Shown here: one piece after another, positions 14,414 through 20,331 of the stretch | Layout of the letters: each line of letters begins with the position of its first letter | How positions within the stretch are numbered: the first letter of the stretch is position 1 | The notes under the pieces: generated by a model | What the model saw: the letters and a program-made list of their open reading frames with translations, nothing else | What the model was told of the DNA's origin: nothing | Databases searched by the model: none | Translations under genes and position numbers: made by a program | DNA from: a virus | IMG/VR virus record: IMGVR_UViG_3300025880_000923 | Coordinates: 1-22,205 of that record | Direction: 5' to 3' (one strand) | DNA length: 22,205 bases

Positions 14414-14455
14414 TAGTGTAGTTTTTGTTAAAAACAATTTTTGACACATGAATCT

Positions 14456-14483
14456 ATTATACACTAATATCTTCCTATGTCAA
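14456..14483 (-). promoter_or_regulatory. Consensus sigma70 promoter of gp32
   Basis: Perfect TTGACA (14478-14483), 16-base spacer, perfect TATAAT (14456-14461) on the minus strand. Expected start near 14449, giving a 102-base leader. Confidence 0.88.
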
Positions 14484-14487
14484 TAAG

Positions 14488-14495
14488 TATTTATC
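14488..14495 (-). promoter_or_regulatory. T4-type late promoter motif upstream of gp32
   Basis: GATAAATA on the minus strand fits the NATAAATA late motif known from T4-like phages (TATAAATA in T4). It lies just upstream of the sigma70 -35, so gp32 could be served early and late, as in T4. Confidence 0.5.
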
Positions 14496-14561
14496 ACTAA
14501 TGTACCCAAAAGAATAAAAACTTAGTGCAGATGAAAAATCGGGTACTTTTTTACCCCAAGC

Positions 14562-14569
14562 AATAAATA
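14562..14569 (+). promoter_or_regulatory. Late promoter motif for the plus-strand membrane gene
   Basis: AATAAATA on the plus strand fits NATAAATA. It lies 108 bases before the ATG at 14678 and is the only plausible plus-strand promoter motif I see here; no sigma70 pair is evident. Confidence 0.5.
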
Positions 14570-14626
14570 CTAGTGCGAACCATTATTACTAACTTAAGGA
14601 GCCACCCGAAATCTCATTTGCTATAT

Positions 14627-14634
14627 TATTTATA
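14627..14634 (-). promoter_or_regulatory. Second late promoter motif toward gp32
   Basis: Exact T4 consensus TATAAATA on the minus strand, within the palindrome GCTATA-N5-TATAGC (14620-14636). It would give a gp32 leader of about 275 bases. The AT-rich palindrome makes chance occurrence possible. Confidence 0.42.
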
Positions 14635-14642
14635 GCCGGCCG

Positions 14643-14672
14643 ATGCTCTGAAAATATTTTGCACAGGAGCAT
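14643..14672 (+). promoter_or_regulatory. Hairpin covering the ribosome binding site of the plus-strand gene
   Basis: ATGCTC (14643-14648) pairs with GAGCAT (14667-14672), with an extra UG/CA step possible across a bulge. The 3' arm contains most of the Shine-Dalgarno AGGAG (14665-14669), so the fold would hide the translation start. Confidence 0.45.
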
Positions 14673-14677
14673 ATGCA

Positions 14678-15082
14678 ATGACTGAAGAAAACATCACAAT
14701 CGAAGGCGGCGATGGAGTCGTTCATAACTTAGATTTAGACAAGTACACTGATCTACTTTTAAAATTAGATGAGGCTAATGACAAAATCAAAGAGATGGAA
14801 GCATTGACCAAAGACTTAAGAAAAGTTTCCCATGAAGTGAAACCAAAAGAAAAGTTTACTATTAGTGGCCTATTTATGGACGACAACAAAATCAATGAAA
14901 AATCAATCATTGGCTTTGCATCGTTCTTTATGATGGTGGCGTTTGGTGTAGTAGACTTAGTGACAGGATTAGACGGCACAGATTTAGTCATATCAGACTT
15001 TATCTATACATCGTTTGTTGTTGTAACACTAGGATCATTTGGTATTGCTGAAGCAGGAAAAGCATTTAGCAGTAAACAATAG
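14678..15082 (+). CDS. Two-helix membrane protein, holin candidate
   Basis: A 134-aa inner-membrane protein and the only plus-strand gene. Residues 1-60 are hydrophilic with a heptad-like helix (LLLKLDEANDKIKEMEALTKDL), then two hydrophobic helices at about 76-96 (IIGFASFFMMVAFGVVDLV) and 105-124 (ISDFIYTSFVVVTLGSFGI), then a short KAFSSKQ tail. Two helices with both ends in the cytoplasm and a charged tail fit class II/III-like holins, but no family assignment is certain. AGGAG lies eight bases before ATG 14678. Late promoter and RBS-masking hairpin fit a lysis-timing gene. It converges on the bL33-like gene with a single base between stops. Confidence 0.75.
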   Translation: MTEENITIEGGDGVVHNLDLDKYTDLLLKLDEANDKIKEMEALTKDLRKVSHEVKPKEKFTISGLFMDDNKINEKSIIGFASFFMMVAFGVVDLVTGLDGTDLVISDFIYTSFVVVTLGSFGIAEAGKAFSSKQ

Positions 15083-15083
15083 G

Positions 15084-15287
15084 CTATTTGGTATGTGGGG
15101 GTAGTTTTGCTTCCACAAACCATTCATGTATTCTTTTAACTGGGTTGTACTTTTTGAATCTTAACTTCTGATTACTAATAGTTAAGTTTTTTGTTTTAAT
15201 TGCTGTGTAGTGATATGTGTGAGAGTTTCTAGTCTCACTTTCAGGTATCATATATACTTTCGATTGTTTCTTTTTCTTGTCTGCCAT
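15084..15287 (-). CDS. rpmG: Ribosomal protein bL33 homologue
   Basis: A 67-aa basic protein. From residue 11 it aligns with bacterial large-subunit protein bL33 (E. coli 55 aa): HYTAIKTKN matches FYTTTKNKR, and KLRFKKYNPVKRIHEWFVEAKL matches [22 protein letters not shown]. The zinc-binding Cys pairs of the C+ form are absent, so it is a C-minus type. Compared with cellular bL33 it has a longer lysine-rich start, an insertion of about five residues (ETRNS region) and a PPHTK tail. ATG at 15287 has AGGA close upstream, five bases after the sulfotransferase stop. It may exchange into host 50S subunits and bias translation late in infection; phages carrying other ribosomal proteins are known. 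Confidence 0.82.
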   Translation of the reverse strand: MADKKKKQSKVYMIPESETRNSHTYHYTAIKTKNLTISNQKLRFKKYNPVKRIHEWFVEAKLPPHTK

Positions 15288-15292
15288 TTTTC

Positions 15293-15958
15293 CTATTGGT
15301 TATATAATTTAATATCTTCGGCATAATATGCCTTAATTTGTTCCATGTATCTTGGATTCGTTTGTATCTCAAAATGTATTCTGTGTTTAGTAAAATACTG
15401 AGCATTTTGTCCTGCGTCATTCTCCATTAATTTAAAAGGGATTATATTACTTTTACTTAAATCTAATTCTAACTCAGTCTCTAAAAAGTCTATGACTTTA
15501 TTTTGAAAATTTGAGAGTCTATTTGTATTGGTAAGGTAACTATCCATTTTAAAAAATACACAATCATCAGTATTTATTCCCTCTAAGAATTTAACCTGAG
15601 GAACTGTGTGCCAATCAAAATGTACTTGACTGAACAATAAATCTAATACGTTTCTATCTTTTAAGTCCCTGAGTACTTCTTCGCCATGTAGATATTGAGT
15701 AATCCCTGAACACCAACGATCAATTGGATCTCGTAATATAACTATATACTTTTTTGAATTCAGGGAAGAAACATTTGTAAAGTTTATTTGACTTGAAGAT
15801 GATTCTAACACATCTTCCATCCATTTAGATGCGTTTTTTGCAATCATAATATATGCATAGTCTGTGCCAACAATATTTAACACAAGGCCTGGCTGACGTT
15901 GGATTCTATTTTTCAACTGATTAATTGCTAACTTTGAACCACTGTCCAGGATCGTCAA
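15293..15958 (-). CDS. Sulfotransferase-family protein
   Basis: Up to 221 aa. Family signs are IAKNASKWMED at 39-49, like the 5'-phosphosulfate loop of the Sulfotransfer_2/carbohydrate sulfotransferase group, and VILRDPIDRWCSG at 73-85, the 3'-phosphate-binding RDPxxR..S motif. Such enzymes move sulfate from PAPS to a sugar, lipid or protein; the acceptor here is unknown. The start is uncertain: TTG 15958 overlaps the peptidase gene by 38 bases, while TTG 15916, just after that gene's stop, would give 207 aa and keep both motifs. Neither has a clear ribosome binding site. Modification of host surface glycans or a virion protein would fit its place among secreted and envelope proteins. Confidence 0.75.
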   Translation of the reverse strand: MTILDSGSKLAINQLKNRIQRQPGLVLNIVGTDYAYIMIAKNASKWMEDVLESSSSQINFTNVSSLNSKKYIVILRDPIDRWCSGITQYLHGEEVLRDLKDRNVLDLLFSQVHFDWHTVPQVKFLEGINTDDCVFFKMDSYLTNTNRLSNFQNKVIDFLETELELDLSKSNIIPFKLMENDAGQNAQYFTKHRIHFEIQTNPRYMEQIKAYYAEDIKLYNQ

Positions 15959-16319
15959 ACTTCATAAAGTATTTGAAATCGTACTTTGGTTTGTCTTTCC
16001 AATCATAAGGATTGCTATATCTGTTTTCTAATATGTACGTTTTGCCGTCTACAGCAACACCGCATACTAAATGATCTTCGCCTTCTTCTGTGACACAGTA
16101 TATCACAGATACATCTTTCTTGTCAATGCCTTCTTTGATTAATAACTCTGCACATGTATTAGCAAAGCCATCACAATCATCTTTGAATTGTTCACCTGCT
16201 AAAACTGCGTCTGCATGACTAGTCCAGTGTTCGGCTTGCATGTATTGTTTGTCATCATGTAGGTATGTGAATTTACTTTCGACTAATGCATGAACTTTCT
16301 TTGCGATATCCTTACTCAT
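15921..16319 (-). CDS. Transglutaminase-like cysteine peptidase (BTLCP type)
   Basis: A 132-aa papain/transglutaminase-fold protein. Seen: DDCDGFANTCAELL with catalytic Cys49, EDHLVCGVAVDGKTYILENR with His83 and, in the place of the usual DNR, E98-N99-R100. The family (bacterial transglutaminase-like cysteine proteinases) uses Cys-His-Asp; here the acid may be Glu98. No signal peptide is seen, so it acts in the cytoplasm or needs a holin to reach the periplasm. ATG 16319 has GAGGAAG six bases upstream and overlaps the lipoprotein stop by eight bases. Peptide cleavage or cross-link chemistry in the envelope or virion are options; the substrate is unknown. Confidence 0.75.
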   Translation of the reverse strand: MSKDIAKKVHALVESKFTYLHDDKQYMQAEHWTSHADAVLAGEQFKDDCDGFANTCAELLIKEGIDKKDVSVIYCVTEEGEDHLVCGVAVDGKTYILENRYSNPYDWKDKPKYDFKYFMKFDDPGQWFKVSN

Positions 16320-16503
16320 CTACTTCTTCCTCTTTGCAAAGAATAGATTCAGGTTCTCTTTCACACATTTCTTTTTGTCCCTTAAGGACGATGTTGACTG
16401 GTTCGCCCTGCATTTCTGTAGGACCTGTGTCTTCGACTGTAGCACAACTTACTAAAAAGCAAATTGCAAATAGACTGATTAGCCTTTGTATTCTTCTTTC
16501 CAT
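16312..16503 (-). CDS. Small lipoprotein, o-spanin candidate
   Basis: A 63-aa protein with a classical lipoprotein signal: positive start MERRIQR, hydrophobic LISLFAICF and lipobox LVSC with the lipidated Cys near residue 20. The mature part of about 44 residues is acidic, contains a further Cys pair (MCEREPESILC) and ends in EEEVDE. Small phage lipoproteins of this size next to a small membrane protein can be outer-membrane spanins, which would fit lysis, but the Pro-rich form typical of Rz1 is not seen. I use ATG 16503; GTG 16512 would add three residues. It overlaps the membrane gene by 25 bases. Confidence 0.72.
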   Translation of the reverse strand: MERRIQRLISLFAICFLVSCATVEDTGPTEMQGEPVNIVLKGQKEMCEREPESILCKEEEVDE

Positions 16504-16679
16504 AATGTCCACGCACCGTATGCTATAGCGGCATAAGCAACTAGTGTTGCAATACCCTTAAACATTAAGAAACATACGCCTGCTGTAATTAAAGCGGCTC
16601 CGTCCCAAGATGTTCTTTCTTTTAATCTTGCACTTACCCAACCTTTAATGAAACTGAAAATTCCTAAAATCTTATCCAT
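16479..16679 (-). CDS. Small inner-membrane protein
   Basis: A 66-aa protein with an amphipathic N-terminus (MDKILGIFSFIKGWVSARLKERTSWDG) and one long or two short hydrophobic helices from about 28 to 57, including LITAGVCFLMF and LVAYAAIAYGAWTLW, ending in EEYKG. Size and topology are compatible with a small holin or a membrane partner of the following lipoprotein. I cannot name a family. ATG 16679 has GAGA about eight bases upstream and follows the glycosidase gene after ten bases. Confidence 0.72.
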   Translation of the reverse strand: MDKILGIFSFIKGWVSARLKERTSWDGAALITAGVCFLMFKGIATLVAYAAIAYGAWTLWKEEYKG

Positions 16680-16689
16680 AATATTATTC

Positions 16690-17574
16690 TCAATTAATAG
16701 TGTCTTCTGCGTCTACTTCAACATCGTATACTTTGAAGTAATCTGCTTCTGTTGCTTTACAAACGTTACCCCATGGACAACTCCAATCATATAAGTTTTG
16801 CTTTGAACCAGGAGACCAAGGATCGTTCGCATCTTGCCAACGACTTAAGTTTAACCAATAGCCTTGGGCTCTACCTTCTGCCCAACGTTTGATTTGATCA
16901 TCTGTGAAGATATCTGTTCCTGGAAAGCCTTGACCCATCGTGTATACAACAGTTGATATTGATCCTTGCTTAACAGTTATAGTCATGCCTGAATCATCTA
17001 AGTCAACTACAAAGTCTACAGGTTGTTTAATGTCAATGCCGTTCCATGATACTAGACCTTCAGAAGGAGTCAAGTTTTGAAAACATTGATTGTCTGTTGT
17101 TGAATAACTTAACTGAAAGTTTTGTGGGGCAGATGAACTACCGTCACCAATATGCATTGTGTGTTGAAAGACTACGTTGTTGTTTACTTCAAAGAAGTCA
17201 ACTTCTTGGCAGTTCCAAGTTGGATTGTTTCCGCCAGCATCACAATAGTTGTCATGGAGAGGCTTTAATCCGGGATTGTTTGGATTGTTTACCATATAAA
17301 AAGTACTAGTAACAAAGTTACCAGATACATTGCTCAAGTCTGCTGTAAAACGAATCTGTGAAATGTTAATGTAGCCTTCATTAGAGACAACTCTGCCACC
17401 ACATGATTCATCTGACTTACCAAATTGTACTGACCCTTCTGAGGATGGAAAACTTATTTCTCCGCAATCTGTGTAATCAATAGCAAACGTAGGTTTGAAT
17501 GTTTGTGATTCAGAGGCTGTGTAAGTTAGATAAATCGCAAAAGATGCGACAAATAATAATATATATCTTTTCAT
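16690..17574 (-). CDS. Secreted clan-B glycoside hydrolase-like protein (GH7/GH16 type)
   Basis: A 294-aa exported protein: signal peptide MKRYILLFVASFAIYLTYTA, then a beta-rich domain. The centre reads NCQEVDFFEVNNNVVFQHTMH: E124, D126 and E129 form an ExDxxE triad typical of jelly-roll glycosidases of clan B (GH7 cellulases, GH16 glucanases), and the downstream QHTMH recalls their conserved His strand. Seven Cys residues (37, 58, 111, 122, 164, 266, 272) suggest disulphides in the periplasm or outside. GAGGA lies six bases before ATG 17574. If active it would cut a beta-linked polysaccharide at the host surface or released slime. The family call is from motif and fold pattern only. Confidence 0.62.
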   Translation of the reverse strand: MKRYILLFVASFAIYLTYTASESQTFKPTFAIDYTDCGEISFPSSEGSVQFGKSDESCGGRVVSNEGYINISQIRFTADLSNVSGNFVTSTFYMVNNPNNPGLKPLHDNYCDAGGNNPTWNCQEVDFFEVNNNVVFQHTMHIGDGSSSAPQNFQLSYSTTDNQCFQNLTPSEGLVSWNGIDIKQPVDFVVDLDDSGMTITVKQGSISTVVYTMGQGFPGTDIFTDDQIKRWAEGRAQGYWLNLSRWQDANDPWSPGSKQNLYDWSCPWGNVCKATEADYFKVYDVEVDAEDTIN

Positions 17575-17584
17575 TTATTTTCCT

Positions 17585-20314
17585 CTAAAGTTTAATACTT
17601 CTAATAATGTCAAGTAAATCTTCATCTTCTTGTATGCTTTTACGATCAGCAACTGTCTCTGCATCTTGGTTGTATTTGTCGTTGGCTCCGTCGTCATCTG
17701 CACCAACGTTACCATCTGGTGAGTTTTCTGCTTCATCGACTTTAGGGTCTTTGCGTTTAGGAGTAATGATTTCTCCTGTACCTTGACATTTTGCACAATC
17801 TGTGCTTGGACCAGATGAAGTTATACAACTACATACTTGAGGATTGCCCCCTTCTGGTTTAGTGTGACCGTGTGCTGGATCGTATTGCTTTAAGTCTCTT
17901 TCACTACTGTGTTTACTATTAGTAGTTGGCTTGCCTGCTTCTTCAAGTCCAGACAGTCTACGCATCTCTGACATTTGATCTGCATCTGCATTGTCAATCA
18001 TCTGCTCAACCATACCGTGAATGATAGTATCTCTGTCATCGTCAGGATGTAATCCATGCTCCATTCCATATTCGTTAAGTTCTTGGTCAAACTCTTCAAG
18101 GCTCATACCTAATGCGTTTGCTAAACCTTCTTCGCCATGGGAATCATATGCCGCCATAGCCGCTTCAAATTGTTCTTCAGAGTCTGTTGGTTCGCTCATA
18201 GGATCAAAACTTTCTGATGCGCCAACTAAGTCGCCTACTTTAGCAGGTCTTCCTTTAGTCTTGCCTGTGTTCTTCCATTGTCCTGCTGAACCTGTTTTAT
18301 AATTTCCAGCAAACTCCATTCCGCCTGACTTTGTTTCGTCTAGTGGATAATCTTTTTTAATTTCATTGTAGTCGTAATCATCTCCGTACTTTTCTTCGAA
18401 CTCTTCTTTGTCCATTTCTTGTGCATCATGTACGATTTCTTTCATTCTGCCTTCATTGAGATTGTCATCAAACTCGTGTCCAACAATTTTTAGTCCTACT
18501 ACTGAAGGGAAATAACTAAAGCCATCATCTGTGTGAATTCTTCCAGTTGATGCTTGATGTTTTGGAGCATTAAAGCCTACGACAATGACCTCATCACCTC
18601 TGAAGTCTTTTGTTGTAAATGGTAATTTAACTTCTTGTCCAGTTTTTTTATCAACTAGTTTAGGATTAAACTTTTCTGGTTCATCTTCCCAACGTTCATC
18701 AGCATAATCTCTTTCTTGGAATTCTGCTAATCCCATGACTCCAGCAATTGCTCTACCTATTGCACTTTTGTCTCTATCGGAAGTTCTTGAGGACTTGTTT
18801 CTTTCTTTTTCAAGTTCCATCTTTGCTTGTAGGCCTGCCGCACTCAATGCATCTCCTTGAAATTTGGATCCGCTATAATTACCGTTAAACTCATCTTCCA
18901 AGTAGTCTTGTAATCTACCAGCCATGCCTAAGGCATATTGCTTTTCGACACTTTCTATATTTTTAAAGTCTTTAATCTTTTTAATATACTGTGATAACAA
19001 AGCCTCAATAGCGGCCTGTAGTGCTTCATCTGACTGATGCTTTTGCTTAAGATCACTAATCAATTGGTCAAATTCATCTTGTAAATGATTAAAGTCTGAC
19101 GCAACTTCATCTAATTTTTCTTTTCCACAATCACATTTAGGACAACTAGCATCACATGTACATTTAGATTTTGGTCCACATCCACATGCACAACCAGAAT
19201 CTTCTTCTAATTCACCTGGTTTGGATCCAAAGTATGCATCCATTTCGCTATCGATAGTATCTGGCTTATTGTCAGAGATGTTTTCTTCTACCACTTCTTC
19301 TGTGATCTCTGTAATGCCTTTAGCCCATTGATCTAACTCATTGACTTCTTCAATCTCGTTGATGATGCCACTGTTTAGTCTGTTGAGAATAGGTAAAACA
19401 CTTTCGATTCTTGGATCGATTGTTTCTTGTGCAAACATCTCTGCAATGCTTGATGAATCACCATCGTCTTCCATTAAAGGTGGTGTCCAAGATTCAAAGT
19501 AAGCATTGTAGCCTCTATGACTTTGCATCTTTTGTAGTGATTCTTTTAATTTTTTATGATGATTAACACCTTCTGCAATAAGAAGTGCAACTGATTCGTT
19601 AAACTGTCCTTTGCGAGTGGCACGAACAAAGCCTGCCATTTGAGTGTATTCTTCTACTAATGAAGTAATATGCTTACCACGATCATCGTAAGGAGTGCCG
19701 CCTTCTGCTACGTGTCTACCATAAACTCGTGCGATGCCTGGCATTCTTGTAGGAACAGCGAATCTTTCGCCTTCTGTGTTCTCTACAAAGATTTTGTGAA
19801 CGTTTCTCCAACGTTGTTCACCCTCTTGTACTGCTCTATCATGCTGTATAACAACTTTTACGTTAGGTATATTGTCATTGTATGATGTCTTTTGATTAAC
19901 TGCGTGATAGCCTTCTGACATCTTTTCTTTCTTTTTATTGGTTTCACGTTGTCTCATGTCATCTCCTGGTCTATCACCGTCTTGTAGTTCAAACGATAAT
20001 TGTTTAGATTGAGCCCATTGTTTCAAATGCCTTAAGAAACCAGACCATGAATCATCGAATGGTGCTCCTTTTGTCTTGCCTTTTGGACTATTTGATTGCT
20101 CATCATTGTAGTATACTTTTAAATTGCTGGCCTGATCGATAGTTATCCATGCTAATCCGTATGTATCATCGCCTTTTTTAAAGGTGAACTCAAATACTTC
20201 TGCATCTTGTGGAGTAGTACGTTCGTTGTTTACATCTCTAGGTACGGGCTTATAGCCTCGTGTCTTTAAAAGCGAATAAAGTCGTGTATTAAATGTTTCC
20301 TGATCGATTGCCAT
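17585..20314 (-). CDS. Large acidic phage protein with two cysteine clusters
   Basis: A 909-aa hydrophilic protein that I cannot assign. Residues 1-110 look like a compact domain (GLAWITID, GFLRHLKQW); 150-235 has KVVIQHDRAVQEGEQRWRNV and PGIARVYGRHV; a cluster of eight Cys sits at 375-397 (CACGC, CTC, CPKCDC), and a DnaJ-like CSC ... CAKCQGTG at 828-847. Between them lie long helical acidic parts and MSEMRRLSGLEEAG at about 781-794. The size and place next to gp17 suggest a virion, packaging or internal protein. It has no good ribosome binding site; a late motif ends five bases before ATG 20314. The mixture suggests domain accretion. Confidence 0.8.
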   Translation of the reverse strand: MAIDQETFNTRLYSLLKTRGYKPVPRDVNNERTTPQDAEVFEFTFKKGDDTYGLAWITIDQASNLKVYYNDEQSNSPKGKTKGAPFDDSWSGFLRHLKQWAQSKQLSFELQDGDRPGDDMRQRETNKKKEKMSEGYHAVNQKTSYNDNIPNVKVVIQHDRAVQEGEQRWRNVHKIFVENTEGERFAVPTRMPGIARVYGRHVAEGGTPYDDRGKHITSLVEEYTQMAGFVRATRKGQFNESVALLIAEGVNHHKKLKESLQKMQSHRGYNAYFESWTPPLMEDDGDSSSIAEMFAQETIDPRIESVLPILNRLNSGIINEIEEVNELDQWAKGITEITEEVVEENISDNKPDTIDSEMDAYFGSKPGELEEDSGCACGCGPKSKCTCDASCPKCDCGKEKLDEVASDFNHLQDEFDQLISDLKQKHQSDEALQAAIEALLSQYIKKIKDFKNIESVEKQYALGMAGRLQDYLEDEFNGNYSGSKFQGDALSAAGLQAKMELEKERNKSSRTSDRDKSAIGRAIAGVMGLAEFQERDYADERWEDEPEKFNPKLVDKKTGQEVKLPFTTKDFRGDEVIVVGFNAPKHQASTGRIHTDDGFSYFPSVVGLKIVGHEFDDNLNEGRMKEIVHDAQEMDKEEFEEKYGDDYDYNEIKKDYPLDETKSGGMEFAGNYKTGSAGQWKNTGKTKGRPAKVGDLVGASESFDPMSEPTDSEEQFEAAMAAYDSHGEEGLANALGMSLEEFDQELNEYGMEHGLHPDDDRDTIIHGMVEQMIDNADADQMSEMRRLSGLEEAGKPTTNSKHSSERDLKQYDPAHGHTKPEGGNPQVCSCITSSGPSTDCAKCQGTGEIITPKRKDPKVDEAENSPDGNVGADDDGANDKYNQDAETVADRKSIQEDEDLLDIIRSIKL

Positions 20315-20319
20315 AGTAT

Positions 20320-20327
20320 TATTTATC
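20320..20327 (-). promoter_or_regulatory. Late promoter motif just before the 909-aa gene
   Basis: GATAAATA on the minus strand, five bases before ATG 20314, in the 17-base gap after gp17. The expected transcription start falls on or next to the start codon. Confidence 0.6.
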
Positions 20328-20331
20328 TCTT

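Larger units (their letters stand above)
14348..14677. promoter_or_regulatory. 330-base divergent control region between gp32 and the plus-strand gene
   Basis: This gap holds no gene that I can see. It contains, from left to right, the gp32 leader with a UUCG hairpin (14396-14413), an A/T-rich hairpin near 14421-14437, a sigma70 promoter (14456-14483), a late-type motif on the minus strand (14488-14495), a late-type motif on the plus strand (14562-14569), a second minus-strand late motif (14627-14634) inside a small palindrome (14620-14636), and a hairpin covering the ribosome binding site of the plus gene (14643-14672). It is the divergence point of the two transcription directions. Confidence 0.8.

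Noticed and set aside
14505-14556. Terminator or operator from the GTACCC ... GGGTAC and GGGTA/TACCC repeats
   Set aside because: The first pair is over 30 bases apart and the second only five pairs with a T-rich loop; neither is convincing alone.
17575-17796. 73-codon minus-strand frame inside the end of the 909-aa gene
   Set aside because: It is an alternative frame of the low-complexity acidic tail and lacks a ribosome binding site.
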